This document shows, in pieces, positions 1 to 7,971 of a DNA stretch of 36,775 nt. Source of the stretch: Oscillospiraceae bacterium. Lineage in GTDB: Bacteria > Bacillota_A > Clostridia > Oscillospirales > Oscillospiraceae. Under the pieces are notes generated by a model that worked only from the letters and a program-made list of their open reading frames with translations, searched no databases and was not told where the DNA came from. The stretch covers positions 1-36,775 of the forward strand of contig JAFWOX010000024.1 of assembly GCA_017545325.1 (NCBI GenBank), written 5' to 3'. The position numbers were made by a program, and so were the translations under genes. Position 1 is the first letter of the stretch, and each line of letters starts with the position of its first letter.

Positions 1-45
1 GAATGGATCATACCCGTGATAACTGCATATCTGTTCGTTGTGTTC

Positions 46-91
46 CCTCATCAGGCGCTCCGCGCCAGCTTCCCCCAGGGGAAGCCAGGGT
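46..91. repeat. Half-copy of a MITE-like dispersed repeat
   Basis: About 45 bases starting with TCCCTCATCAG and containing GCCAGCTTCCCCCA match, with only a few differences, the reverse complement of one arm of the element at 22138-22279. The opposite arm and the second GATGAGGGA end are not found downstream, so this is a truncated copy. No gene is supported in 1-472, although several frames stay open by GC bias. Confidence 0.7.
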
Positions 92-188
92 ACCGGTCGT
101 CCCTGCGCCGGTGCGGCGAAGGGCACCCTGAAAAGCAAATGCGCGCTGCCCGCAGTATGGTCAGCGGCGCAGAGGCGCATATACCGTC

Positions 189-317
189 CGCTTCTTCCCC
201 GCCGCGCCTTTGTCCCCTTCGCTTCAGCGCCCTGCGCACCGGGGTGCAGGGGCGGAGCCCTGCCGCGCTCTTTCCCCGGTTTCTCTCGCGCAAGAGAAAC
301 CGGGCCGCCGGAGGCAA
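189..317. repeat. Dispersed ~130-bp repeat, copy A
   Basis: This stretch is nearly identical to 30657-30785, differing at scattered positions mostly near its start. It holds a perfect 11-bp inverted repeat (275-285 with 294-304) with an 8-base loop. Neither copy lies in a convincing gene, and the frames crossing them encode arginine- and proline-rich sequence without recognisable domains. It looks like a REP-like intergenic element. Confidence 0.8.
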
Positions 318-436
318 CCCCTCCGGCGAGGCGGCTTTCGACGAAGCAGGCGGTTTCCCCCAGCGGAATCCCCCGCAAAAGCAAAAACGGCCCGCCCGCC
401 GCCCATTCCGGGCTTCCTTCCCGGGAGAAAATGAGA

Positions 437-442
437 TATAAT
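437..442 (+). promoter_or_regulatory. -10 element for the SLOG gene
   Basis: A perfect TATAAT lies 31 bases before the start codon at 473, in an AT-rich break in GC-rich sequence. No good -35 hexamer is visible 17 bases upstream, so only the -10 box is claimed. Confidence 0.5.
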
Positions 443-472
443 AATTTGAATGAAGGAAGGGGGGGCACCGGC

Positions 473-985
473 ATGGCAGACTTTTCGGAGATCCGGCGCA
501 GGACCGCCTGCTTCACCGGCCACCGCGAACTGGGCGAGCCCCCTGGAGAGCTGGAGCGGCGGGTGGATGCGGCGATCCGGGACCTGTATGCCCGGGGCGT
601 GCGCTACTTCGGCGCAGGAGGCGCCCGGGGCTTCGACGCCCTGGCCTCGGAGCGGGTGCTTACCCTGAAGGAGGAGCTGCCGGAGCTGGCCCTGGTCCTG
701 GTCCTGCCCTTTCCCGAGCAGTACCGTCAGGAGGGGAACTGGTCCCGGGAGGAGCTGGCCCAATTCGACGCCCTGCTGCTCCGGGCGGACCGGGTGGTCA
801 CCCTGGAAGCGGGCTACAGCCCCGGGGTGTACCAGCGGCGGAACCGGTACCTGGCAGACCGCTCCGCCTTCTGCATCTGCTATCTCCAGAGGATGCGCAG
901 CGGCACCGGGGGCACCGTGCGCTACGCCAAAAGCCTGGGGCTGGAGATCATCGACCTGGTCCCCTACGGCTTTCGCCTTCCCTGA
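473..985 (+). CDS. SLOG/DUF1273 family nucleotide-binding protein (YpsA-like)
   Basis: The 170-residue product matches the YpsA/DUF1273 branch of the SLOG Rossmann-like superfamily. Visible features are the opening TACFTGHRE motif (residues 11-19), the glycine-rich GAGGARGFDALA segment (47-58), a predicted strand ending in VLPFPEQ (77-83), and RNRYLADRS (123-131) followed by GGTVRYA (146-152). These family motifs are thought to bind a nucleotide or nucleotide-derived ligand; the precise role is not established. The start at 473 is chosen because a GAAGGAAGG purine run precedes it and the conserved domain begins at residue 10. The frame stays open further upstream, but that part crosses repeats and is not family-like. 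Downstream, the dehydrogenase follows after 54 bases. Confidence 0.85.
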   Translation: MADFSEIRRRTACFTGHRELGEPPGELERRVDAAIRDLYARGVRYFGAGGARGFDALASERVLTLKEELPELALVLVLPFPEQYRQEGNWSREELAQFDALLLRADRVVTLEAGYSPGVYQRRNRYLADRSAFCICYLQRMRSGTGGTVRYAKSLGLEIIDLVPYGFRLP

Positions 986-1039
986 ACGGGCATCCGAAAA
1001 CCGAACTCGAATCATTTTGAATAAACGGAGGATACGACC

Positions 1040-2134
1040 ATGAGGATCAAAGCGGCAACGGCCGTGGAAAAGGGCAAGCTGGAATTCCGGGAGCTGGAGC
1101 TGGGGGAGCCTCAGCTGGGGGAAGTGCTGGTGAAGGTAGTGGCCTGCGGCGTATGCCATACGGACGCCTCCACCCTGGAGCTGGTGGTCCCCTCTCCCCT
1201 GCCCATGGTGCTGGGGCATGAGGGGGTGGGCGTCGTGGAGAAGGTCGGGCCCGGGGTGCAGACCCTGCAGCCCGGGGATCACGTGATCCTCTCCTTCCCC
1301 TCCTGCGGCTGCTGCCCCAACTGCCGCAGCGGCAAGCCCTACGCCTGCGATACCAGCAGCCAGCTCTTTTTCAACGGCATTTACCAGAGCGGCGGCACCC
1401 GCATCAAGGATGACGAGGGCCGGGACGTGGGCTCCCTCTTCGGCCAGGGCGGTTTCGCGGACCACTGCATCGTGGCGGAGCGCAGCGCCGTGAAGGTGGA
1501 CCCGGAGGTGGACCTGCGGCCCCTGTGCTCCCTGGCCTGCGGGGCCCAGACCGGGGCGGGGGCGGTGCTGAACCGCATGAAGCCCATGCCCGGGGACAGC
1601 ATCGCGGTCTTCGGCTGCGGCGCCGTGGGCATGAGCGCCATCATGGCGGCCAAGCTGGCGGGCTGCGGGACCATCATCGGGGTGGACGCGGTGCCCTCCC
1701 GGCTGGATATGGCCCTGGAATGCGGCGCCACCCACGTGATCAACGGGAAGGAATGCCCGGATATCGCGGCGGAGATCCTGCGCATCACCGGCGGCCTGGG
1801 GACGAACTTCGCCCTGGAGTCCTCCGGGGCGGCAGCGCTGGTGAAGCCCATGCTCCTGGGCCTGGCAAAGGAGGGCCTGGCGGTGGTGGTGAGCTTCGCG
1901 GGCAGCGTGGACCTGGATATGTCCATGATCTTCGTGGGCTCCTGCCGCACCCTGGCGGGCACCGTGGAGGGGGCCGCCGAGCCCCAGACCTTCATCCCGA
2001 AGCTGGTGCAGTTCTATAAGGAGGGCCGCTTCCCGGTGGACAAGCTGGCGGTATACTACCCCTTCGACCAGGTCCACCAGGCCTTCGAGGACTCCCGGAA
2101 CGGCAAGGCCATCAAGCCGATCCTGGTGTTCTGA
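1040..2134 (+). CDS. Zinc-dependent NAD(P) alcohol dehydrogenase (MDR family)
   Basis: A 364-residue medium-chain dehydrogenase/reductase, usual length for class-III/aryl-alcohol-type enzymes that interconvert alcohols and aldehydes or ketones in the cytosol. Catalytic zinc ligands are visible as GVCHTD (Cys39) and LGHEG (His60-Glu61), with a third cysteine in CSLACG. The structural zinc site is complete, with Cys89, Cys92, Cys95 and Cys103. The cofactor-binding Rossmann motif is VFGCGAVGMSA, and the acidic residue in GVDAVPSR favours NAD. The absence of long insertions and the CGAQTGAG segment resemble benzyl/aryl-alcohol dehydrogenases, but the substrate is not readable. The ribosome site CGGAGG lies about 8 bases before the ATG. 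It ends at a strong convergent terminator. Confidence 0.9.
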   Translation: MRIKAATAVEKGKLEFRELELGEPQLGEVLVKVVACGVCHTDASTLELVVPSPLPMVLGHEGVGVVEKVGPGVQTLQPGDHVILSFPSCGCCPNCRSGKPYACDTSSQLFFNGIYQSGGTRIKDDEGRDVGSLFGQGGFADHCIVAERSAVKVDPEVDLRPLCSLACGAQTGAGAVLNRMKPMPGDSIAVFGCGAVGMSAIMAAKLAGCGTIIGVDAVPSRLDMALECGATHVINGKECPDIAAEILRITGGLGTNFALESSGAAALVKPMLLGLAKEGLAVVVSFAGSVDLDMSMIFVGSCRTLAGTVEGAAEPQTFIPKLVQFYKEGRFPVDKLAVYYPFDQVHQAFEDSRNGKAIKPILVF

Positions 2135-2148
2135 GAGGAAATCATACA

Positions 2149-2178
2149 GGGGGAGGGATCCGGCCGGATCCCTCCCCC
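2149..2178. terminator. Bidirectional terminator between convergent genes
   Basis: A perfect 30-base palindrome (15-bp arms, no spacer, so the real loop takes the centre) lies between the stops of the dehydrogenase (+) and the flavin reductase (-). It is followed by ATTTTCTGT on the plus strand. It can serve both strands. Confidence 0.75.
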
Positions 2179-2195
2179 ATTTTCTGTCTGGTCTT

Positions 2196-2855
2196 TTACT
2201 CCTGGAGCACGAAATCGGACTTGGGGTGCTTGCACAGGGGGCAGACCCAGTCCTCCGGCAGGCTCTCGAAGGGGACGCCCTCCTTGGCCTCGTCGTAGGT
2301 ATAGCCGCAGATGGAGCAGACCCAGACCTTTCCGGCGGAGGGGGCGGCGGGCTTTTTGGCGGAGGGCTTGATATGGGCATGGTAATAGGCATAGGTGGCG
2401 CTGGGCACATCGGAGAGTTTTTTGGCGGCGAGCACCTCCGCCGTGAAGAGGGTATGGGTGCTGAGCTCCGTGGCGGTGAGCACCCGGGCGGAGAGGTAGG
2501 CGTTGGCGTACTTCGTCAGGTAATAAATACCGTTGGCGCTCCGGGCGACGTCCTCCCGGTCCGCGAACTTCTCGCAGTCCCGCCCGCTGCGGAAGCCGAA
2601 GTCCTGGAACAGGGAGAAGGGGGCCTCCTCGGACAGGATGGAGACGTTGAACACCTGAGACTTCAGGATCAGGTCCCGGGTATAGTTATCCCGGTTCACC
2701 GCCACGGTGATCACCCGGGGGTTGGAGGTGACCTGGCACACGGTGTTCACGATGCAGGCGTTATCCTTCCCTCCCGCCCAGGTGCTGAGGACGAAGAGGC
2801 CGTAGCTGATCTGATTCAGGGCGGCGTTTTCGATGATGGGCTCCATATGGTTCAT
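2196..2855 (-). CDS. Flavin reductase-rubredoxin fusion (high-molecular-weight rubredoxin type)
   Basis: The first ~160 residues are a flavin-reductase-like FMN-binding split-barrel domain, with the conserved N-terminal [10 protein letters not shown] and the substrate/flavin loop around [11 protein letters not shown] linker rich in Lys, Pro and Ala (about 163-175) leads to a complete rubredoxin with two CxxC pairs: Cys180/Cys183 and Cys205/Cys208 in the usual WVCSICGY and DWVCPLC contexts. In clostridia such fusions pass electrons from NAD(P)H-flavin chemistry to oxygen- or NO-reducing flavodiiron proteins. A role in oxidative stress defence is inferred. The start at 2855 is set by AAGGAG five bases upstream; a second ATG three codons later is less well placed. 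It has its own strong promoter and is transcribed divergently from the DUF554 gene. Confidence 0.9.
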   Translation of the reverse strand: MNHMEPIIENAALNQISYGLFVLSTWAGGKDNACIVNTVCQVTSNPRVITVAVNRDNYTRDLILKSQVFNVSILSEEAPFSLFQDFGFRSGRDCEKFADREDVARSANGIYYLTKYANAYLSARVLTATELSTHTLFTAEVLAAKKLSDVPSATYAYYHAHIKPSAKKPAAPSAGKVWVCSICGYTYDEAKEGVPFESLPEDWVCPLCKHPKSDFVLQE

Positions 2856-2880
2856 CCTTTCTCCTTAAGTGTTTTTTCTC

Positions 2881-2909
2881 AGTATACCCAAGGCTTTCGC
2901 CCCTGTCAA
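2881..2909 (-). promoter_or_regulatory. Sigma-70-type promoter for the flavin reductase-rubredoxin gene
   Basis: On the minus strand TTGACA (2904-2909) and TATACT (2881-2886) are separated by exactly 17 bases. The -10 box ends 25 bases before the start codon. Confidence 0.8.
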
Positions 2910-2924
2910 CGCGAAGCGTTCCTC

Positions 2925-2953
2925 TTGACTCCGCCGCCCGGGCGGGGTATCAT
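2925..2953 (+). promoter_or_regulatory. Sigma-70-type promoter for the DUF554 gene
   Basis: TTGACT (2925-2930) and TATCAT (2948-2953) are separated by 17 bases. It is back to back with the minus-strand promoter, only 15 bases apart. Confidence 0.75.
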
Positions 2954-2989
2954 GCAGCATGACCCATATTTGAACTAGGGGGGAAACGT

Positions 2990-3697
2990 ATGCCGGCGGT
3001 ATTCGTCAATGTGGGGACCGTGCTGGCGGGAAGCCTCATCGGCATCCTGCTCCGGAGCAGGCTGCGGCAGAAGCTCCTGGACGCCCTGATCGCGGGCCTC
3101 GCCCTGTGCACCGCCCTCATCGGGATCCAGAGCGCCCTGGGGACGAAGGATGTGCTCTGCATCATTGTCTGCCTCACCCTGGGCACCCTGCTGGGGGAGC
3201 TCATCAATATCGACAAGGGCATCACCGCCGGGGGAGACTGGCTGAAAAAGAGCCTTCTCCGGGGGAAGAGCGAGAGCCGCTTCACCGAAGGCTTCGTCTC
3301 CGCCTGCATCCTCTTCTGCGTGGGGAGCATGACCATTATGGGCTCTCTGGAGGCGGGCCTCCACGGAGATTACCGCATCATTCTGGCCAAGAGCGCCCTG
3401 GATTTCGTCTCCTCCATGGCCTTCGGGGCGGCCATGGGCATCGGCGTCACCTTCTCCGCCCTCTTCGTCCTGGTGTTCCAGGGGGCGCTGACCCTCCTGG
3501 CCTCCCTGGTGGGGCCTTACCTCAGCGCCCAGGTGGTGGCGGAGATGTCCGCCGTGGGGGGCGTCATCCTCATGGGCATGGCGGTGAACATGCTGGGTCT
3601 GCGGAAGGAGCCCATCAAGGTGGCGAACATGCTTCCGGGGATCTTCCTCCCCCTGGCCTACCTGCCCCTGGCGGAGTGGATCAAGGGTCTGTTCTGA
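2990..3697 (+). CDS. DUF554 family membrane protein
   Basis: A 235-residue integral membrane protein of the DUF554 (YqgA/YdfK) family, of unknown function. The N-terminus (FVNVGTVLAGSLIGILLRSR) is the typical family opening. It is followed by hydrophobic segments near residues 34-52, 54-70, 103-122, 136-160, 160-180, 185-203 and 213-232. The GSMTIMGSLEAGLHGDY loop in the middle is also characteristic. The start at 2990 follows a GGGGG-rich purine stretch (AGGGGGGAAACGT). It appears monocistronic. I see nothing in the 79 bases between its stop and the cobalamin-operon promoter beyond imperfect GC-rich inverted sequence. Confidence 0.85.
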   Translation: MPAVFVNVGTVLAGSLIGILLRSRLRQKLLDALIAGLALCTALIGIQSALGTKDVLCIIVCLTLGTLLGELINIDKGITAGGDWLKKSLLRGKSESRFTEGFVSACILFCVGSMTIMGSLEAGLHGDYRIILAKSALDFVSSMAFGAAMGIGVTFSALFVLVFQGALTLLASLVGPYLSAQVVAEMSAVGGVILMGMAVNMLGLRKEPIKVANMLPGIFLPLAYLPLAEWIKGLF

Positions 3698-3776
3698 GGA
3701 CCTATTTCCCGGGAAAACCGCGGAAAGCCCTTTTCCGGCACGGCCGTTTTGCGGCGTCCGACGCCTCGCCCCGGCA

Positions 3777-3805
3777 TTGACAACTTTGGGACAACAGGGT
3801 ATAAT
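3777..3805 (+). promoter_or_regulatory. Promoter of the cobalamin operon
   Basis: Perfect TTGACA (3777-3782) and perfect TATAAT (3800-3805) lie 17 bases apart, just upstream of the riboswitch. Such a consensus promoter implies that the RNA leader, not promoter strength, sets expression. Confidence 0.9.
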
Positions 3806-3821
3806 TCGATTGAATTTCATA

Positions 3822-4031
3822 TAAGGTTGAGTGCCGCGCCTTACGGGGCGCGGAGAATAGGGAATCCGGTGCGAATCCGGAGCGGTACCGCCACTGTATG
3901 CGCGGAGGCCGCGCACAGGGCGTCAGCCCGGCCATTGGGGAAACCTGAGAAGGCGTGCGCGGACCGGTGATGCGCAAGTCAGGAGACCTGCTCAGCTGAA
4001 GCGCTTCCGGGCTCCCGTGCATTGGAGCCCG
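3822..4031 (+). promoter_or_regulatory. Cobalamin (AdoCbl-type) riboswitch
   Basis: The leader has the conserved cobalamin-aptamer blocks in order: GGAATCCGGTGCGAATCCGG (3861-3880), the B12 box GCCACTGT (3890-3897), a central multi-stem region with GGGGAAACCTG, and AAGTCAGGAGACCTGC (3976-3991). A following hairpin with 8-bp arms (4008-4015 with 4024-4031) fits P13, whose loop makes the kissing interaction with L5. Binding of adenosylcobalamin should favour the attenuator directly downstream and switch the cbi operon off. Confidence 0.95.
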
Positions 4032-4052
4032 CGAAAAAACGACTGCAGAAAT

Positions 4053-4096
4053 CCGGCTGCAGCGGTCAGCATGACCGCTGCAGCCGGTGTTTTTTT
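4053..4096 (+). terminator. Riboswitch-controlled attenuator
   Basis: A perfect 16-bp stem (4053-4068 with 4072-4087) with a 3-base loop is followed by TGTTTTTTT. It ends only 12 bases before the cbiA start codon, so it can only be an in-leader attenuator. The upstream GACTGCAG near 4041-4048 overlaps in sequence with the left arm and could join an alternative fold. Confidence 0.9.
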
Positions 4097-4107
4097 GGGA
4101 GGAAACC

Positions 4108-5466
4108 ATGACCGCCATCGTACCCAGGCTCGCCCTGGCGGGCACCAACAGCGGCTGCGGGAAGACCACCGTCACCTGCGCCGTCCTCCAGGCTCTGGTG
4201 GACCGGGGCCTCCGGGTGGGGGCCTTCAAATGCGGGCCGGACTATATCGACCCCATGTTCCACAGCCGGATCATCGGCGCGGGGGCTTCGAACCTGGATC
4301 CCTTCTTCTTTGACGGGAACACGCTGAATTCCCTTCTGGCGGAAAACGGAGGGGACCGGGATGTTTCCGTGATCGAAGGGGTCATGGGCTATTATGACGG
4401 CCTGGGGATGGATGAGCCGGAGGCCAGCACCCACAATGTCGCCGCCCTCACCGCCACCCCCGTGGTGCTGGTGCTGGGGGCCCGAGGCGCCTCCCTCTCC
4501 CTCCTGGCCGTGCTTCAGGGCTTTCTGGATTTCTGCCCCGAGGCACCCATCCGGGGGGTGATCCTGAACCAGTGCACCGCCATGACCTACCCCAGCCTCC
4601 GGGACGCCATCCTGCGCCGCTTCGGGGACCGGGTGAAGCCCCTGGGCTACCTGCCCCCCATGCCGGACGTGAGTCTGGAGAGCCGTCACCTGGGCCTGGT
4701 GACGGCGGCGGAGGTGAAGGACCTTCGGGAAAAGCTGCATCTGCTTTCCCTCCAGGCGGAGAAGAGCCTGGATCTGGACGGTCTCCTGGCCCTGGCCCGC
4801 TCCGCGGAGCCGGTGGAATACGCTCCCCCGCAGCTTCCCCGGCTGGAGCCGGTGCGCATTGCCGTGGCGAAGGACAACGCCTTCTGCTTCTATTATGCGG
4901 ATAGTCTGCGGGTGCTGGAGGACCTGGGCGCGGAGCTGGTCCCCTTCTCCCCCCTGTCCGATCCCGCCCTGCCGGAGGATATCCAGGGGCTGTATCTTGG
5001 GGGCGGCTACCCGGAGCTGTATGCGGAGCAGCTCAGCCGGAACCGCGGCATGCGATCCTCGGTAAAGGCCGCCCTGGAAAGGGGGCTTCCCTGCATCGCC
5101 GAATGCGGCGGCTTCATGTACCTGACGGAGCGGATCGGGGACGCGCCCATGGTGGGCTTTCTCCCCGGAGGCAGCCGGGATACGGGGAAGCTGGTGCGCT
5201 TCGGCTACATCACCCTGCGGGCGAAGGAGGCGGGCCTCCTGTGCCCGGCGGGGGAGGAGATCCGGGGACACGAGTTCCACCATTGGGACTCCGACCATAC
5301 CGGGGACGGCTTCAAGGCCGTAAAACCCTCGGGCCGGAGCTGGGACGCCGGGTTTTCCGGTCCCCGGCTCTATGCCGGCTATCCCCATTTCCATTTCCGC
5401 GCAAATCCGGCCTTTGCCGTGAATTTCTATAGCTGCTGTCTGGAGGTCAAACATGAGCATGCCTGA
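4108..5466 (+). CDS. cbiA: Cobyrinate a,c-diamide synthase
   Basis: Amidates the a and c side chains of (cobalt-)cobyrinate using ATP and glutamine. The 452-residue protein has the N-terminal dethiobiotin-synthetase-like ATPase domain with P-loop GTNSGCGKTT (residues 12-21) and KCGPDYIDP. It also has a C-terminal class-I glutamine amidotransferase domain with LGGGYPELYAEQL and nucleophile Cys333 in AECGGFMYL, plus a GYPHFHF-type histidine near the end. The start at 4108 is chosen for GGGAGGAAACC immediately upstream and because the P-loop then sits in its normal place. It is the first gene after the riboswitch. Its last 14 bases overlap cbiC, which supports translational coupling. Confidence 0.95.
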   Translation: MTAIVPRLALAGTNSGCGKTTVTCAVLQALVDRGLRVGAFKCGPDYIDPMFHSRIIGAGASNLDPFFFDGNTLNSLLAENGGDRDVSVIEGVMGYYDGLGMDEPEASTHNVAALTATPVVLVLGARGASLSLLAVLQGFLDFCPEAPIRGVILNQCTAMTYPSLRDAILRRFGDRVKPLGYLPPMPDVSLESRHLGLVTAAEVKDLREKLHLLSLQAEKSLDLDGLLALARSAEPVEYAPPQLPRLEPVRIAVAKDNAFCFYYADSLRVLEDLGAELVPFSPLSDPALPEDIQGLYLGGGYPELYAEQLSRNRGMRSSVKAALERGLPCIAECGGFMYLTERIGDAPMVGFLPGGSRDTGKLVRFGYITLRAKEAGLLCPAGEEIRGHEFHHWDSDHTGDGFKAVKPSGRSWDAGFSGPRLYAGYPHFHFRANPAFAVNFYSCCLEVKHEHA

Positions 5467-6082
5467 AACGATCAAACCCATGGATATTGAGAAGCGCAGC
5501 TTCGAGATCATCACGGAGCTCCTGGGGGGCCGGAAGCTGGACCCGGAGAACGAGCTGGTGATCAAGCGGGCCATCCACACCACCGCGGATTTCGACTATG
5601 CGGATAATCTGGTCTTCTCCCCCCACGCGGTGAAGCTGGGGATCGAGGCCCTGAAGGGGGGCTGCGACATCGTCACGGATACCCAGATGGCCAGGTCCGG
5701 CATCAGCAAGGCCACTTTAGCCAAGCTGGGCGGGGAGGTCCACTGCTTCATGTCCGACCCGGATGTGGCGGCGGAGGCCAAGGCCAGGGGCGTCACCCGG
5801 GCCCTGGTGAGCATGGAGAAGGCGGCGAAGCTGGGCAAGCCCTGCATCTTTGCCATCGGCAACGCCCCCACCGCCCTCATCCGTATCCGGGAGCTGATCG
5901 ATTCCGGCGAGCTGAAGCCCGCCCTGGTGATCGGCGTCCCCGTGGGCTTCGTGAACGTGGTGGAGAGCAAGGAGCTGATCATCGAGACCGACGTGCCCCA
6001 TATCGTGGCCCGGGGCCGCAAGGGGGGCAGCAACGTGGCGGCGGCCATCGTGAACGCCCTGCTGTACCAGATCCTGCGGTGA
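5453..6082 (+). CDS. cbiC: Cobalt-precorrin-8 methylmutase
   Basis: Moves the C11 methyl group to C12, converting cobalt-precorrin-8 to cobyrinate. The 209-residue length is normal. The catalytic histidine is His42 in KRAIHTTADFDYA, and the family segments DTQMARSGI, FAIGNAPTALI and GVPVGFVNVVESKE are all intact. It starts inside the end of cbiA behind TGGAGG. A second ATG two codons on could also serve. Its stop overlaps the cbiD ATG by one base. Confidence 0.95.
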   Translation: MSMPETIKPMDIEKRSFEIITELLGGRKLDPENELVIKRAIHTTADFDYADNLVFSPHAVKLGIEALKGGCDIVTDTQMARSGISKATLAKLGGEVHCFMSDPDVAAEAKARGVTRALVSMEKAAKLGKPCIFAIGNAPTALIRIRELIDSGELKPALVIGVPVGFVNVVESKELIIETDVPHIVARGRKGGSNVAAAIVNALLYQILR

Positions 6083-7212
6083 TGGACCAGTACGTCGTCA
6101 AGGACGGGAAGAAGCTGCGCATGGGCTACACCACCGGCTCCTGCGCCGCCGCCGCCGCCAAGGCCGCGGCCTGGATGCTCCTGACCGGCCGGCCCCTGGA
6201 GACCATCCGCCTCCTGACTCCCAAGGGCATCCCCCTGGAGCTGGAGGTGCTGGAGCGGGAGCTTTCCCCGAATATGGCCCGCTGCGCCATCCGGAAGGAC
6301 AGCGGGGATGATCCGGATGTGACGGACAAGACCCTGATCTTCGCGGAGGTCCGGCGGACCAGGGAGCCCGGCGTCCTCATCGACGGCGGCCCGGGGGTGG
6401 GCCGGGTCACCAAGCGGGGGCTGGATCAGCCCGTGGGGAACGCCGCCATCAACTCCGTTCCCCGGCAGATGATCCGGGAGAACCTGGAGGAGGTCATCCG
6501 CCTGACGGACTGGACCGGGGGGCTGAGCGTGATCATCTCCGCCCCGGACGGGGAACGGCTGGCGAAAAAGACCTTCAATCCCCGGCTGGGGATCGTAGGC
6601 GGCATTTCCATTCTGGGCACCACCGGGATCGTGGAGCCCATGAGCGAATCCGCCCTGGTGGAGACCATCCATGTGGAGCTCCGGCAGCGGCGGGAAAACG
6701 GGGCGGACCACGTCCTCCTCACCCCGGGCAACTACGGCTCGGATTTCATCAAAGGCAGCCTGGAGCTGACCCCCGGGAGGGAGGTCCAGGTCTCCAACTT
6801 CATCGGGGACGGGATCGACCTTTGCCGGGACCTGGGCTTCCGGGGCTTTGTGCTGGTGGGGCACATCGGCAAGCTGGTGAAGCTGGCGGGGAATATGATG
6901 AACACCCACTCCAAGTACGGGGACTGCCGCATGGATATCCTGGCGGCCTGCGGCGGGGCCTGCGGTCTGAGAAGCGAGCGCATCCGGGAGATGCTGGCCT
7001 GCGCCGCCTGCGACGACGCCCTGCGCATCCTGGGGGAGGAAGGGATCGAAAAGGAAACCATGCGCCTTCTGACGGAGCGGATCGCCGCCCAGCTGCGGCA
7101 CCGGGCCGGGGAGGAGCTGGAGGCCGGGGTGCTGGTCTTCTCCAATGTTTACGGCATACTGGGGGAGACGGAAAACGCCCGGGACCTGCTGAAAAAGGCG
7201 ATGGAGGGATAA
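6082..7212 (+). CDS. cbiD: Cobalt-precorrin-5B (C1)-methyltransferase
   Basis: Methylates C1 of the contracted ring in the anaerobic pathway with S-adenosylmethionine. The 376-residue protein begins with the diagnostic GYTTGSCAAAAAKAA (residues 15-29). It retains GPGVGRVTKRGL, NPRLGIVGGISILGTTGIVEPMS and LVGHIGKLVKLA. I chose the ATG at 6082, in a TGATG junction with cbiC, over the GTG one codon earlier because this coupling arrangement is standard. CbiD is specific to the oxygen-independent pathway, which agrees with an anaerobe. Confidence 0.95.
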   Translation: MDQYVVKDGKKLRMGYTTGSCAAAAAKAAAWMLLTGRPLETIRLLTPKGIPLELEVLERELSPNMARCAIRKDSGDDPDVTDKTLIFAEVRRTREPGVLIDGGPGVGRVTKRGLDQPVGNAAINSVPRQMIRENLEEVIRLTDWTGGLSVIISAPDGERLAKKTFNPRLGIVGGISILGTTGIVEPMSESALVETIHVELRQRRENGADHVLLTPGNYGSDFIKGSLELTPGREVQVSNFIGDGIDLCRDLGFRGFVLVGHIGKLVKLAGNMMNTHSKYGDCRMDILAACGGACGLRSERIREMLACAACDDALRILGEEGIEKETMRLLTERIAAQLRHRAGEELEAGVLVFSNVYGILGETENARDLLKKAMEG

Positions 7213-7215
7213 ACA

Positions 7216-7971
7216 ATGGTACATTTTGTTGGCGCGGGCAGCGGCGCCGTGGATCTGATCACGGTGCGGGGCGCAAAGCTCCTGGGGGAGGCCGACACGG
7301 TGATCTACGCCGGGAGCCTGGTGAACCCGGAGCTGCTGAATTACTGCAAGCCCGGCTGCGAGACCCACAACAGCGCGAAGCTCACCCTGGAGGAGGTCAT
7401 CGACCTCATCAAGGCCGCCGAGGCGGCGGGAAAGACCACCGTGCGGCTCCATACGGGGGACTCCAGCATCTACGGCGCGGTGCGGGAGCAGTTCGACGAG
7501 CTGGATAAGCTGGGGATCGAATACGACGTCTGCCCCGGCGTCAGCGCCTTCTGCGGCGCGGCGGCGGCTCTCCGGGCGGAATACACCCTGCCGGACGTGA
7601 GCCAGACCGTCATCATCACTCGGGCGGCGGGCCGGACCCCCGTGCCGGAGCGGGAAAGCATCCGCTCCCTGGCGGCCCACGGGTCCACCATGGTCCTGTT
7701 CCTCTCCACCTCCCTGACGGAGAAGCTCCAGCGGGAGCTGCTGGCGGGGGGGTACGGGCCCGAGACCCCGGCGGCGGTGGTGTACAAGGCCACCTGGCCG
7801 GACCAGCGGGTCTTCCGCTGCACCGTGGGGAGCCTGCATGAGACCGTCACCAAGAACAATCTGACCAAGACCAGCCTCATCATCGTGGGGGGCTGCCTGG
7901 GGGATAAATACGACCGGAGCCTCCTGTATGACCCGGGCTTCACCACGGAATTCCGGGAGGCCAGCAGGTGA
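7216..7971 (+). CDS. cbiF: Cobalt-precorrin-4 (C11)-methyltransferase
   Basis: SAM-dependent tetrapyrrole methylase acting on C11. The 251-residue product has the N-terminal glycine-rich FVGAGSGAVDLIT, the YAGSLVNPELL segment typical of CbiF/CobM, HTGDSSIYGA (residues 79-88) at the SAM and substrate site, CPGVSAF, and the C-terminal KTSLIIVGGCLG. It sits 3 bases after cbiD. Its stop shares the GTGA overlap with cbiG. Confidence 0.95.
   Translation: MVHFVGAGSGAVDLITVRGAKLLGEADTVIYAGSLVNPELLNYCKPGCETHNSAKLTLEEVIDLIKAAEAAGKTTVRLHTGDSSIYGAVREQFDELDKLGIEYDVCPGVSAFCGAAAALRAEYTLPDVSQTVIITRAAGRTPVPERESIRSLAAHGSTMVLFLSTSLTEKLQRELLAGGYGPETPAAVVYKATWPDQRVFRCTVGSLHETVTKNNLTKTSLIIVGGCLGDKYDRSLLYDPGFTTEFREASR

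Noticed and set aside
16..472. Proteins encoded in the first 470 bases
   Set aside because: Open frames there are arginine/proline-rich and pass through dispersed repeats; no start signal or domain is seen.
224..2410. Long open frames on the opposite strand of high-GC genes (also 26215-28359 and 33665-35965 on the minus strand)
   Set aside because: They are Gly/His/Gln/Arg-rich with no family features, no ribosome sites, and they lie across strongly supported genes; they result from GC bias.
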